A stretch of 64,000 nucleotides of DNA from Spinacia oleracea (GCF_020520425.1 NC_079488.1:91735420-91799419); one strand, 5' to 3'; positions 1 to 15,500 are shown, numbered from the stretch's first letter. Program-made: numbers and translations. Notes: generated by a model not told the origin, from the sequence alone.

Positions 1-592
1 ATACTATTACCAACCGTGTTCCAGGTTGACAATCAATCAAACTGTAGTGAATATTCAAGACGAAAAAAATAAGAAAAATAAAACCATTTTTACAGTATGA
101 AGTTTCTCATTAATCAGTAGTCAAATCCCCCAATCTCTCTTCGCTCAATCAATTTCTGCAATTTTCTTTACCCTAATTTCTCCCCTATTATCCACCTTGA
201 GAAATTCATCGACGAGAAATTCTACTATCTTTCTCTAATTCTGCGAGGTGCTGATTCCGAGGTACATTTCTCGATCTCAATATCTGCATTTTATATGAAA
301 TTGATTTTGATCTGTTCCTATAATTTTGCTTTCAATTCGATTCACTTTTCTTAGCGCTTATGATTTTGAATGTTGAATTGACACTATTGCTCTTTGATTT
401 TTGTATACATTGACATTCATGCCCCCTGAATTTCGGAAATGAATTGAAAGTTCCGTGTTGAGGATGGTTTGATTAATCCATATTTCTAAACATGCGCATT
501 TGGTTTTCCTTGGAGCTCTGATGATGTTCTGTACTTGAATTCTGGTGTTTCGACGAGTTTGCAGTTGCAATTGAGGAAATTTCGAGCTCGGG
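1..592 (+). promoter_or_regulatory. SEC8 5' flank and 5' UTR with probable leader intron
   Basis: This stretch precedes the SEC8 start codon and has no open frame that matches a family. From about 120 to 260 it is pyrimidine-rich, as plant leaders often are. A plausible leader intron runs from a GTACAT donor at 262 to a TTTGCAG acceptor ending at 564, leaving a short leader of about 28 bases before the ATG at 593. The transcription start cannot be fixed from sequence alone. The leader intron is an inference from splice-like signals and the pyrimidine-rich context. Confidence 0.45.
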
Positions 593-3500
593 ATGGGACT
601 TTTTGATGGGCTCCCTGTCCCATCCGACAAAGCTGTAAGTATACAATGATTTATTGAGCTAGAACTTTTTTATTTCGTCCTTCATGTTTAAATGTGGTGC
701 GATGTGATGTGATGATGCTACTATTTATACTTCGTATCTCCGGAAAATCTTTGGGACACTTCGAATTGCTTACTAGTAAAATGTTGCAAAGCTACTCGTT
801 ATTATGGACCTGTTGGCAATGCGTGATTCATTCATAGTGGACTTAATGATCTTCCTTAATAATCAGTAGTCAATCTTTGGAACATTGTTTATCTTATTGA
901 TCTTCACTGAGGTATATGAATTCATGGAAGGCGTATTTATATGTGACAATGAGTCAACATTGCATTTTGTAATGTCCATTTACTTTCGGTTGAGTGTATA
1001 ATTTAATATTTTTGATTTTGCAGCATTTGAGAGAGGACCTAGCAAGAATAGATGAAAGCTGGGCTGCAGCGCGCTTTGATTCATTGCCTCATGTGGTCCG
1101 CTTGTTGACCGCAAAAGATGAATTACAAGCTTTGAAGGAGCAGAGTGAGGTTATCGAGGATGTTGTAGATGAAGTTGTCCATGCCTATCACAGTGGCTTC
1201 AACAGAGCAATTCAAAATTACTCCCAGGTACCATATTTTTCTTTCAAGATGGAAATAACTGATCAGACCTGATGTTGCTATGTTATAAAGTAGATACTGG
1301 ATATGTAAGGCAAAGATGTTTTAGATCATCATAGTGGGAAGAAGAGAAGACTTTTCATTATGAAGTAACGGAGACACTGAAATGAAAAGATATCCTAGTT
1401 GCTATACCAAGATTTGCTTTTACGAAGTTAATGTGACATTTTGTTGATTGTTTCAACATCATGAATTGTTTTTAAATTTTTAGTTATGTCTGTCCTTTCT
1501 TTCTCTCCTATCCCTTCTCCATTTGGGGTGTTTTGGCACAGGGAGTGGGTGTACCTGGTTGAGGTCTAGCAAGCTATGATTGGGCTCAAGACTTGCTTTG
1601 CCTTGAGAGCAGTAACTACTAACTAGGGCTTGGCTACGTATATCAAAGCCTCTGTTCCTTCCCGGGTTTTAAATATTTTTGAAAGGAGGTGGTGTTCAAA
1701 TAATAGGTTGTTGGGTATATTTCATTTTAGGAGTATAATTTCTGACGATGATAAGAGAATAGGTTTATGAAATTTGAAAGAATGAGAAGGAAAAGACATC
1801 TTTTTAGCGAACTTGAAACAACCAAAGTTGGTTGTTAAAAAATGAATTAGTTGGGAAGACATTACTAGCAAGAGTTTTAAGAGGCCTAAAAACCACTCTA
1901 CTGTAGATCAAAACACCAATGAGTGCTTAACATCCAATTTTGCACTTTGATAATTAGTGTGTCTCCTGCAATTTTGAAGCAATTCTTCCTCTTAAAATTC
2001 GAGGCAAATTGTCCTCTATAACAAAGGTGCCTTTGGGCTCAAACTAACTAGAGGACACAATTTAGCACCCAGCAGCATAATACTTGACTTAGTAGCCACA
2101 TACTGGTTTCTCATAGCCACACTTGATCTTTCTTCCTTAGTGATTTGACCCAATTTAGGAGGACCTTCTGTTATTTAGTAAATGCGGGCACAATAATCAA
2201 TAGTGTATTATAATAATCTCTCTTTCGTTTTTCCTTGTCTGATCAGATCTTGCGATTATTTAGTGAATCTGCGGAAAGCATCTCTGTCTTAAAAGTTGAT
2301 TTAGCTGAGGCAAAGGAACGGGTGGGTGCTCGTAACAAGCAGTTGCATCAGTTCTGGTACCGGTCTGTTACACTACGCCATATAATCTCCCTTTTGGATC
2401 AGATCGAGGGAATATCTAAGGTACATGAAATTTGAATCCCATTTGTCAAAATCACAATATCTGCTTGGTACTTTCGAACCTTCTGCTCGAATGTTTAGGA
2501 ATTAGGATAAATGGTTACATGTTACTATCTTATCTGGTTAACTTTGAGGGTATATGCTTCATATCTATGGTGTCTAATGTGTTAGTATATCTGGGATTAT
2601 TCTTGTGTGGACTGTCCACAATAATATTATTGTGCACCCAAAGCCACCAATTACTCTAGCACCCATTTTTCATACATAGTGACTCTATTATTCATATAGT
2701 GACTATAGTAAATTAAACACCAATTTTCATAGATATGGTAACCATTTTTTGAATCAAAGTAACCCTATGTTTTTAAAAGAGAATCGTGACGTAAAATCAC
2801 ATTATTCAAGCACAACATGTACTAACGACACCAACTTGATACTTCTTTTATTATAATTTTAATAAACACGTCAAAATAAATTAGAATCAAGTTGTTGATT
2901 TTTTTTAAGGCATGGTCCATAGTAAATTTAGTGTGGACCGGGTCCATAGTAAATTTAGTGGTATATCTGTGCACATATTTATTTGATGTGGTTTATTAGC
3001 TTTTAGTTCTTGCTGACACCATGTATGCGTTATACCATATCAGTTTGAGTTTTTGAGCTCTGCTCTATTTTTAAAGGTATCTAAAAAGTATTAATTGAGT
3101 GCTTCTGCTTCCTTGTGACCTGTATCTTTTTTAATTTCATCACTTTGACTTTTGTACTATTCCTAACTAAACTCGACAGTCGACAATACCTTTTTTTTTT
3201 TAATTACTAACATACTCCCATTTTTTTTTTTAATTACTAACATACTCCCATTTTATTTGTTCTACCCGCTTCTACTTTATTCCAATTTTGGCAAACATCT
3301 TACTTACCAATTTTTTTTTTGGTAAAACACTTTTTATCATCTTACCCCCTTACACAATTTATCCACCTTTTTACTATCTCTCTCTCTCTCCCCCGCTCCT
3401 TCCTCCCCCTCTTTTCTTACACCCACCTTACCTTTTCTTACTTAGATTGGTGTGCTAATTTAAATTGAGTACAACCAAAAAACAGAGGGATTATATTAGT

Positions 3501-6500
3501 ATGCATCAGTTTTAAAAGGCACAATGCGCCCTAAGGCTACATGTCCCTAGAGCCTACACGCAACGCGCAGGCGCGCACGCTTCCTAGGTGAAGCGCACAA
3601 AAGTGCGAAAACCTTAGAAATCATCTTTAGAACACATTTTGTACTCAAAACAACACAATACTTATATTATAAACGCATAAATTGGCACATGGAAGCATAA
3701 TTTGTTATCGGAAACTGCCAAATGGAAAAAGTACTTAGAAAAAACTTAAAGCAAAACACAATCAACATAAAAATAAAAAGGTAGAAAGAAAGGCAAACTG
3801 GCAAACAATGTTGTTTTTCATGCTTGCTAGATGTTGCCCCAAAACTCTAGAGCATCTCTAAATCATCATCTTTTAACATAATCTTCATCTTTCCGAATAT
3901 CCTCTTCCATCTCATCATCATCATCTTCAATAACCACATATCTCTTCCCTTTATCAACTCTAGATGAGGAGGCGGGAGCATCCTTTGTTACCCTTGATGC
4001 TCCTCTAGTTGCATAGGTAGGATCATGGCCCCAGTGGCTCTACTAACCGCGCTCCATATCAAGTCATCCCCATCAAACACAAGATCATCTTCTTCACTAG
4101 AGTGCTCATCCATTCTCCCTAGTAGCCACTTGTTACTATTATCAATATCTTCCCAAAGAATGGGATCAAGGATGTCTCCCCTCTTGTATCGGGGATCCAA
4201 GGCTCGATTATATTTCACACAAACCAGAGAATTTAGTCGATTTTGTGCCAACCGGTTCCTTTTTTTGGTATGAAGTTGTTGAAAGACACCCTAATTTCTC
4301 TCACAACCGGTAATACTACAAGTGAAGCTAAGAACCCTTGTGGCAAAGAGGTTAGGACTTGAAGATCGATAACTTGACCACCACTCCGCTATTAATACAT
4401 AAAAAATAGCTAGATAAAAGTAAATTTTTTGAAATCATAAAATATTGATAATATTTAAGTTGTTAGTTTGTTACCAGTGATTTGGTTTTCCTTCGCTTTT
4501 ATTTCATGTGATGACCAAGAGCCCGGTGGCACTTTTGAATGCATCTAACTCCATCATAACCTTGTTTTGAGTTGCAATATCCGAAATCAACCTTTCAATG
4601 CAATCATACAAACCCATCTCAATTTCATGACAACAAACATTGTCGGGTTGATCATAATGAATTTCCGGAGTAAGATAAAATCCGGCCGCATGCAAAGGTC
4701 GACGAAGTTGATAATCCCACCTTTTATCAATGTACTATAAGGCTTGCTTGTAGTTCTCATCATTATAATGAAAACTCTTTTGAATATCCTCCTTCTCCCG
4801 ATCCATGACTTCATAAATATACCCTATAGGTGGCTTTCTCTCTCCATCAACTATCCTAAGACCTTTAACAAGCGGCCCCATTAACTTAAGGGAATATAAG
4901 ACATTCTTCCAAAAGGTCTCTTGCAAAATGAAGGCGGCTACTTTCTTTCCCGTTGCTTGCTTTGGACACTTTGAAGAATTCCAATCTTGTGAAGCTATTA
5001 TCTTCCTCAAATTGTTCTTGTGTTTATGAAATTTTGCAGTGTAATGAAAGACGTTGAAAATCTTGTGATGGCGGGTGTAGATTCCTTTTATTGGTGAATC
5101 TCATCAATCCTCATCATGTTCACAAGAGGAATATGGTTATATATATAACCATTTGTGAACATGCACTTCTTTAGAGCATTCTTAACTTTTGGAATCTTTC
5201 CAATATCCTCCAACATCAAATCCAAACAATGTGCCGCACATGGGTCCAATAAAGATATTCCGTTGGCCTCAAGTAATCTTCCTAGAAAATTACAAAACAA
5301 ATAAGAAGATATTAGTTACAAATAACTTTATTAGGAATGATATTCAAACACACAAGGTTAAGGAGATGAACTAATTCTCTTACCCGCCACCACATAATTA
5401 AATGCATGTCTGTCACCACTTGAATTACATTTTCTTCTCCGATTTTCTCAACCATGCCATCAAGCATTTTAAACAGCAAAGTAGAATCTTTCACAATTTC
5501 CAAAACATCCATGGATTTTATGTATACGGAACCCTTAAGGGGATTGATAAGAATATTCACAATATCCTTGTGGGCAACCGAATTACGCCATCCATTGGAT
5601 AAGACTGAACAACCTTTTATTGCCCACTCTTTCTTGTGCTCCTCCGTTAGCTTATAAGTATTCTTGAGGAGAGGGACTCTTAGCTCATGCATACTGGGGA
5701 CTTAAAACCGGGACCGTATTGTCCAATTGATTCAACCATCACCTTGAAGCTATCATAAGTAGCCGTTTTTAGATGCAATTCTCGCAGCATAAAACCACCT
5801 TCTAACAACAGAAAATCGGATTAGAGACAAAAATATGTGACTCACATTAAATGCAATTCACGAATCATAAAACCACCTTACTACTAGTAGGTAAGATATT
5901 GTGTTTATATCAGTGCATATTTTCAAAATATCAACTTCATAACATTTTAAAAGATGGACAAAGTTATGCACGAGAGACAGGGTGAGCGTTATGGTCATTT
6001 TTTGCAATTAAAAAGAAACGTAGCAGTATATATACTTGCTTGTTGGCTTGTTTTCTAGAGTGCAAGGTTCGTCACCAGAATTTTGTTTGTTTCTCAGAAG
6101 TTTGTTTGTTGACCTAAAAGGACCAAAGTCATAAAGCCACCTCCTCTTCTGCCATATTGATTTATTGTCCATAGGACCACTTAGATAATCATGGTCTTTT
6201 CTTTAGGCGATTGACAAATATTTGGAAATTTTGTTATGCCATATTATACGGATTTCGGCATTTTTTTTAAAGCATTTTCTAATTTTCAGTGCCCATTTCT
6301 TGGCACAACATAGGTTCCAGCGCGCATGGAAAAGCTTATCGCTGAAAAGCAGTTTTATGCTGCAGTCCAACTGCATGTGCAATCCACATTGATGCTTGAG
6401 AGAGAGGGCCTCCAAACGGTTGGTCGCTTCATTCATTTTATTGTTTTATATCTCGTTTCATTTACTTGCAGTCATTTTATGGTTTCCCTGAATGGATCAG

Positions 6501-9500
6501 CTTTTTATTTTTTGGGCTCTCCTCCCTTAGCTTCAGGGGTTGCAATATTTATGATTTGGGGTCTTGATTCAAATAGATAAGGTTCAAAATGGGAAAGGGT
6601 TGCATCGGATTCCAATTTCATGCGTTGCCGACCCTTTTGTTTCATTCGTTGATATCTTCTACTGCTGCCTCCTGATCTAGATAACTGGTATTGTAATCTG
6701 AAAAGTTATGGTTCTCGAAGTTATGCAATATCTTCATCTAGGTTGGATCAATATCAACACAGTTATGGATACTTCTATAATAAATTGATTTATAAAAGTC
6801 CTTGAGATGAGTAGTCAGACAATGAGGAAAGTGAGTGTACACTACCCTTCAAAGTGGTGTCATATTGTCCAATGAATTATAAGGTATTTTGAACCCCATG
6901 CTTTGGGTTGCAGTAAGACTGCATCCCATATCTCCTAATGTCTTTGGTGATAGTTCCGGAAAAGTTGTGGTACCGAAAATAAATAGTTCTGTTTAACAAA
7001 AGAGCTTGGAGAAAGTAGAAATCAGAAAGACCTACTACCCTCTTTCTCTAGAGGGTGTGAGAAATTTTGAACGATGGAGCCATGGAGGTCTTTTAATTTT
7101 TCTGACTTGTCCTATTGGATCCCTAAAGGAAATCTTTTCGGGGATTTGAAAGTGGGGATATCACACACAGTCAATAGTTCAATACCAACAGACACACATG
7201 TGCAAGGCCGGGAGCTTTGATTCTCATTCATAAATCATCACCCCCATTTAGAGGTTTAATCTGAAAGTACAATATCCAAAGGGGACACCAATTCTAAGCT
7301 TATTCGAGAGAATATTATCAGTGTACAGTGTACACTGTAGTGAGGAGGCTATCTGGCCTTAAGTCCTTAGCCTTAGTGGACATATCTCTTTTAGGGATGT
7401 GTCAAGTGGTGACACATTCTTCTTTAAACAAGCTTCTACCATATTTGCGCTATTCCCCCTTCTGTTTTAGTCATATAGTCAGTCATGATCAGGATCGTTG
7501 TACACACTACTGAGCATTACTATATCGAAGTAAAATTTCCAACACTTTTGCTCTTCTTTTTTGTCTTTTTATTTTTTTTTTAAAGTAAAAATGTATTATC
7601 TTGTTTATATGTGCTATTTTCAGCTCTTATTTGGTTTAACGTATGATGTAAGTTGTATTTTTTGACCAGGTTGGTGCTCTCCAAGATGTTAAATCTGAGC
7701 TAACCAAGTTGCGTGGAGTTCTTTTCTACAAGATATTGGAAGACTTGCATGCCCACCTTTATAACAAAGGTGATTATAGGTATTACCTTTTTTTGTTTTT
7801 GTTTTTGTTTTGATCTCCTTGCTATTTTGCTACATGACAAGTATTGCAGAATTGTTTAATTATGATGGAAGTTGGAAGCTTACACCTTACAATGAAAGGA
7901 TTTGTTCCTTCTATTCTAATTTGTATATTGTTTTAGAGAGCTCATGCCGACTCTGGTATTTATTTGTTTATCAGATCCTTTTGGTCCCTCACGGAAGATT
8001 ACATTACTATACTGCTTTTTTAATGACCTGTTGTTTTGAAATTTGACATATTGGGGTTTATTTTCATAGAAATAAAGTTTTATGAAGGTTTCTGTGTTAT
8101 GCAGCTCAGTCTCTTCAAGTTTACTTGAAAAGGATGATGAAGTTATGTCAGCAACTCTTTCATTGTCCATGAGTATTTCACAACCTGTATCTCGACGCAC
8201 AAGATCATCGAAATCTGATTACCAAGTTGATGGAGGGTAAAAATATCCAGACTGTCTGAACTTTACTTTGAACCTTTCCATGTGCTTTCTGCTGACAGCC
8301 ATAGATTACATGCATTAGCTATTTAGCGAACACCATGTCCTAGACTCTCCTAGTGAAGTCTCTGTAGCTTTAGAATTTTCTTTATTTGAGAAGCATAGTG
8401 TTTAATCTCCTTAGTGTGTATTCCGCTGCAATGTTTTTTTACACTCTTCTTAGAGGTTATTTTTTATAGAAAGAAAATTGAATATTTTAATGTCACAATA
8501 CTCCCTCCGTCCTGGAATACTTGAACCGGTTTGACCGGCACAGAGTTTAATACAAAGTAATTGACTTATTATTTAATTAGATGGTAGTTGATAGTTGGGT
8601 ATTTTTTAATATAGATAGGGATATGTGTCAACTTTTTAAAGGGGTAAGGGGGTAGGGGGAGGGTGCATGGGACCACAAAATGACATGTGAAGAGGGTAGT
8701 TGATACAATATTAATAAAATTTTACCATTTATAGAAACGGTGCAATTAATCCGGGACGGCTTTATAAGGAAAGCGGTGCAAGTATTCCGGGACGGAGGAG
8801 TAACAATTAACAAGAATATCTTTTCCACTTTCTTTTTTATTGTATTCTTGATCCTTTTCTGCTTGTTTCCAATAGAGTTTGTTCCACTTTATTATAGTCC
8901 CTCTTTCTCTTTGTTAGCATTATAATTAAAAAAATTCCTTGACAATATGCTTTCTGTAGTTCTTACGATGGGCATGATGAAGAGGGTGGCTTTAGAGGTG
9001 AGGAAGTTGATGGTTATGTCAGGGCCAACGGTGGGGATTATGGTCTTAAAAAAGGTGTAATTTTTTCAAGTCGACTTCCACCTTGGCTTTCCTCAGCTAC
9101 ACCTGACGAGTTTTTTGTAAGCCATTTTACAATCTCAATTTTTATTTTGACATTTTTTCCAGATCTGTGATGTTTATGTTTAGATCACGCATTTGATTAC
9201 AGGAAGCAGTGCAAAAGAGTGATGTTCCTGTACATGTTAAGTACCTCCAGACCATGGTAGAATGCTTGTGCAAGCTCGGTAAAGTTGCTGCTGCCGGTGC
9301 TATAATATGGTAATTATATTTGACTTAATTTTTTCAGAATCTGTTTGTGGTTTTTATTTTTATTTTTAATTAACAAATGTATCAAGAAGAGAGGTGAATG
9401 CACATCGATGAAGTAAAGCTGTAGCGCATCCTTTCAAGGTGCCAGCAACCAGAATTCTCAAAAAGGTTACGGATGTGCACTGACTTAAATAAATCCAAAA

Positions 9501-12500
9501 TTATATACCATGTACAAATGAATAAACTTTTAGCCTCGGAGGTCTGTTCTTATCTGGTTTCATGTCTGGAAAAGGTTTTAGATGGTGGAAGCAAGTAGGG
9601 AAAAAGGGGAGAGGAGGGACAGAAACTTTAGGGTACTTGCGAGGAGAAAGGCTAGGTTTATCCGCCTTAACTTTTCCCTTTTTGTTGCCATACATAAATT
9701 CCCGAGTTCACGCAAGTCCATCGCTGAGCATATGATTTCCGATGTAAGGCTTGTACGTTGTACCTATTGTTTTTTGGATGATTAGATCCTGGATTCTTTT
9801 TTAATACACAAACATACACTTAAAACACTTATAAGTAAATATGTCACGCTACTTGTGTGTTGATGGGTGTATTATTAAGTTGATGTTGATTTCTGAACCT
9901 GGCATTTTCTTTCTGGCTAGGTAAACACTCGGTTTTTCTCTTGAGTATTGTAATTCCCGAATAACATGAACAGATATACGGAGTAGAAATTGAACTGTCA
10001 AAATAGTGTAAAAATTTCCTATCACGCCCTGCAGTTAGATCCTTGGTCCAAAACACATGGACTGGTCGTCGGTCAATGGGTCACATCATTAAATTATAAT
10101 TGAAGATAGTATAAAAATATAAGTCATTTATGTAAATGCAAATCTGCATTGTCAAGTTTTTGGAGGATAAGGACTATGGAGCACTATATCATCTTCCTGC
10201 ACTATACCAATTTGGTGATCATCACAGTAATTGGCTGTAAAAGAATGATATATGAATTCAGCTGCTTTTTCATTTCCAATAAACTTTGGTTGGGTAATTG
10301 CGTTTCTAACCTCCTAATCTCCGATTGCGCGTTACTTATTTTGGATTACCCATTTGGAGTTATGTCAATGTTTTGGTTGAGAAGGGTAGAATTAGTTTGA
10401 CAGGAAATTTATCTTGGTAGCCTGTAAGATACGAAGTGAAGGCTGCAATTCTCCAGATAGTGATGGGGCTGTGTTCTTAGCCTCCCACATAGGGTAGTTT
10501 AATTGCCTTTCTCTGTGATAGTTTTAATTTTCTGCTGAAGGATATCTGGTCCTTCTTGTTGTAGTATGATTTATTACTTTTTTTTTTGAGTTTTAAAGTA
10601 AAAAAAGGAAAGAAAATGCAATACACTCTTTATTCACATTGTTGTGCTGCATGACATTTGACCAATAATTTTGTAAGTGGGTAAGACTCACTGGAATAAT
10701 TGTCAAAAAAGAAAAAAGAGACTATCACTGGAATTCCTGTATTTCTTGTTTGAATATTTTGGCTGGTGCTCTGGTTGCAATTTTTTCAGAAATTTAATAG
10801 CATGTAAATTTTGTTTTGCTTTTGAACGTTTCATTTTCGAATGTCTCGACTTAATTTTTCTTTCTTTCTGTGATTATAACTAAAAATGGTGATAGCCAGA
10901 GGTTGAGATCGACAATTCATGAGATCATTTCCTCTAAGATAAAAGCCCATGCTGAAAACATGAGCTCATCTAGGCCTGGAAGTGGTCTGATAGCATATTC
11001 TTCTACTCTACAAACTTTGAAGGGACAACTGGAAACGTACCAGTTATCGAGACAGAAACGTGCAAATGGGATATCACTCAGTGGAACATTGTTAGCTGTT
11101 AGCCCTGTAACACCAATGATGGCTCCAATGGGGACAGCACAGGGTGCTGCAAGAGAACTTCTGAATTCAATTCTTGATGCAATTATAAAAATATTTGGTG
11201 AGACAAATTGGTAGCCTGTATATCAAAATTTACGCCTGTTTTTTATTTTAAAAGAAAAAATATCTTCTTCAAAGATAACATGTTGGACCAGATCATTGTA
11301 ATCATAAAAATATTTGGTGAGACAAAACCCTTTGTTTTTGATAGCCTGTATTGAAAATAGGATGCCTGTTTATTTAAAAGAAAAATGATCCTTCTAGAAA
11401 GATAAGATGTAGGACCAGATCACTGTAATCTAAGAATCAAGTTAATTTCGTACACAAAACTGAAAGAATGTAGAAACGTAAATCTATCCTTGAATCTAAA
11501 ACATAATTTTCATCTTCAATGGTCAGAGAATCATGTTATTGTTGGAGAGCTTCTTGAAGCAAAAGCCTGTCAGCAAGTTGACATCAATACACCCAAGTCT
11601 TTAGATGTAAGTTTAAACACTGAGTCTGAGGCGACAGGTGGCTACACTATTGGGTTTTCTCTGACAGTTTTACAGGTATGAGCTGTTTTGTGTGTTTTCC
11701 TCCAACTTTTTGTTTACTTTTGTACTTTTTTAAGCTCTAGGTCCTTTTTTGGTAGAGAATGTTGACTCAACTAGTATTGAGTTTTGTTTTCAAACTATTG
11801 CTGATTGTCTACTATTCGTTGATTGTGTAAAAGAGTGAATGCCAACAACTCATATGTGAAATTCTGCGAGCCACTCCAGAAGCTGCGTCAGCTGATGCTG
11901 CTGTGCAAACTGCTAGACTTGCGGGCAAGGTTCCTTCAAAAGACAAGCGGTAAGTCAAATTACAACCTAACTTTTTAACATTTAATACATATATAAAGTG
12001 TTACACTAATGATGTTTTTCTGTTTAGGGTATTTATAATCTAATCAAGGGACAGGTTATTGGACTATTGGTATTGATATTATTTACGAAATTGGCTCATA
12101 AAAGTTATTGTTCATTGTATTCAGGGATAAACAGTAATTACTCCTTAGAGTTTATGCCTGGATTTAATTAGAGAGAAGGAAGCTGTCATAATTCCTCCTC
12201 TCCCTTATGCTCAACTAAGGAAATTATGATTGCAATTTGCAAATACTTTCTTCTGGTATGCGTAGGTTTGGCTACTAGTGCCCAACTCATGTATGCGTCG
12301 GGTTGTCATACTTGTACTTGGATACTGTATATATATTGCAAGTTTATGGCTCCAAACGAAGCTTCCCTTACTCCTGTGTCCATATCTAAGTTGATTTGTC
12401 AAGTTTTTGAAAAGAATCGGTAAACCGAAAAAGAAAAGGAAAACCGAAAAAGAAAAGGAAAAACGAAGAGTCAGACCAACTTAGGTTGTAACCTTTGTTA

Positions 12501-15500
12501 CCAGCTATTCGCTGTTGAAAGTAGAGGCTATAATAGACACCATTCAGTTCAAATGTCCTCTAAACCTAAAGGAGGTTATGTCTACTATTTGATTTTGCTT
12601 TAGTGCAGGTCTTTTCCTGGAGTACTTCTGCTGTGTAATTTTGAGGAGGTTATATCTATTGTTTGATTTGCTCAAGCCGGGGTCCTTTACCAGCTGAGTT
12701 CTGCTGTGACCAAAATATTTATTTATGATCATTTGTGAGAGGGCATTGTAGTTCCACCTAGGTTCCCTCTGACAGCAGTACATTTCACAATTCCAGATGA
12801 AATCTACCCTTTGTTCCTAATCATTTCAAAATCACATTCAAATACTTGTCTTAGTCTATTTTTTCTGGGTTGACCAATTCATGATATGAGAATCCGTAGT
12901 CATAAGCACCTTCTCTCCTTTCTAAAGGACGAGTAAGCTACTGTATAGTGCTCTATGGCTATAGGATAGGATGCCTAGGCGGATTGCATATTTGCATGTA
13001 CGTGGATGTTAAAAAGCACAAAACACTTTGATCTATGCATCTTCTTTTGCTTTTTGCTTTTTTGTTTTTTTTATCGAACTTTGTTAAAAAAATGTCATAT
13101 TGATGCTACTTTGTCTCAGGGATGGGTCAGACGATGGTCTCACATTTGCTTTTCGCTTCTCAGATGCTACAATGTCTGTTGCTAACCAAGGTATGGTCAA
13201 ATGCTTACACTTGTCTTTTCAGAATCATAATGTTGGATAAAAGTCCAACTACGACCTCCTTAGATGTCTTCTCCATGACAGAGTCGTAAAATTGATGGAT
13301 GCATTTTTGACCTAACGCACAAATATCTACAAATCTGTAGGAAAAAAATATTCTATCTAGAATAGAATAAAGGGTTCAGCACTTGTCAGTTTTCATTACA
13401 GATTTTTCAACAGGCAGTCTTGTTGGGTCAATCTCTTATTGGTAACTGGTCTATAGACTCTATACTTTATAGAGATTTTCGATTTCTTTGTTAACCGTAG
13501 TTTTCTCTCTTTGCTATTGACTATTTTAATAGGCCAAGGTTGGAATAAGAAGGCCCAAGGAGCGTCACAAGAGGGATATGGGTCTGCAGCTGTCTTGCCT
13601 GAGGAAGGCATTTATCTAACAGCCGCTGTTTATCGTCCTGTTCTTCAGGTCTGTAGTTACTGGTATTATTTCCATTATTTAAATTTTAGTTGACGAATGC
13701 ATGCCTTCTCTTCATTTCCTCTTATCCGATGTTCTTTGCAGTTTACAGATAAGGTTGCTTCAATGTTGCCGGAGAAGTATTCCCAGTCTGGGTATGTCTA
13801 GGACTCAGTTTTCCTGTTATATTTCAGATGCTTGATTTACAGAGTACGAGTACTTGTGTACAATAACACTAGGATATGATTTAATCGTCTTAATTTTTAT
13901 TGTTTAATGATTGATGTGAATTTTTTTCTCAATTAGGAATTAAAACCTATTCATTTTCCTTTAAGCTTTAATTTTATTTCTAACAAAAGTGAGTTTTCTT
14001 AAGGTCCAATATAATTTGAGGCATAACTACCTTTTTCCTGTTGTCCTGTTTTAGTTGCTGGGAACGCTACATAGAAAGTTCCCCAATCCCCCTATGTGTG
14101 AAATGTAGAGCATAGACTTTGTTTTTTCGAAAATCTCTTTCCAGTTTCTACATTTACTTTGGCCACTTTAATAATGTTAAAGAAAAGTAATTTATCTCTT
14201 TTCCATAAGGGAACTGCTGAGGTCATTTTCGTAAATGACCTTTTGGTGTCCCCTTATAGAATAGACCAAAATACCCTCGACAATTTAATGCACAATTTAA
14301 AAGCTGATTATTTTAGTAATTTTAAAAGCTTGCTATTTAATGCAAATTAGCAAGTTAGGAAAACCAAATAATATCATGCATTGAATTTTTCCTTTTGGCA
14401 ATGTTACAGCAAAAAGTCAACAAATAGTTAAATAATTTATCCAACAATCATAAAAGCAAGTAAAACATATGGAAATCATCCCCGTAATATACATCTCATT
14501 TTCTTTCACGAAAAAACAATAAAATCTGTCAATAAAAGTCAAAAGAAGACAAAAAAATCAAATAATATTACAAATTTATTATAATTGCCAAAATCTTTAT
14601 TATATATACTGAAAACTAAAATTACTCAAATCTTTCTCTTTCTTTTTCTTGCTCTACTCGTTTTTCTTCCCTTTTGTTTAACAATGTTTTTGCCTTGATC
14701 TTTCTTTGTGTGCAGAAATGACGGATTGCTAGCTTTTGTTGAGAATTTTGTGAAAGAACATTTCTTACCTACGATGTTTGTGGACTACCGAAAAAGTGTA
14801 CAGCAGGCTATATCAAGCAAGTTCTATGACTGATAGTTACCAAATGATTTTTAGTTCTACAAACTTCATTGCAGTAAATGTTTTTTTTAATTGTTACCCA
14901 GTGAAATGATGGTCTACTCAGTTGGATACTTGGATGCAGTGTTCCTGCAGTAGTGGATATGTGACGTGGTCTTTGTTATGATCTTTCTATGCTTATGCGT
15001 TTTTCAAGTTTTGTAATATTTACTTGTTTGGAAATAGAAATTATTGTTGCTTTTCGGTGTCTTAATAAGCATCTGAAGTAAAAGGGTCTACAACTGATGT
15101 GTGCTAGACTGTAATTGTCTGATCTTTGATCTTATTTTGTATGATAAGTATTATTTTCTTCAGATGTTTTGTTAAAAAAATGAACGCCAGGTAGTTATTA
15201 CCCTTTATGTTAGAGAATACTTTGTTTATTTTTATTTTTGGGTGTATTTGGTTTCTTTGTCCATTTTACATGTTGCTTGTTGTTTGCCAGTTTTGGTGAT
15301 TCGAATCTTATATAATTAGTTTTTTTTTCAGGTCCAGCTGCATTCCGTCCCCGGACACATGCTGCTACATCATATACACCTTCTGTTGAGAAGGGTCGAC
15401 CTGTCCTGCAGGGACTTCTGGCTATAGATCTTTTGGCAAAAGAGGTAATGTTTGCTTCAGTTTTCCTATGCTTTTGACCAGTGAGGCCTGGGCCTAGCAT

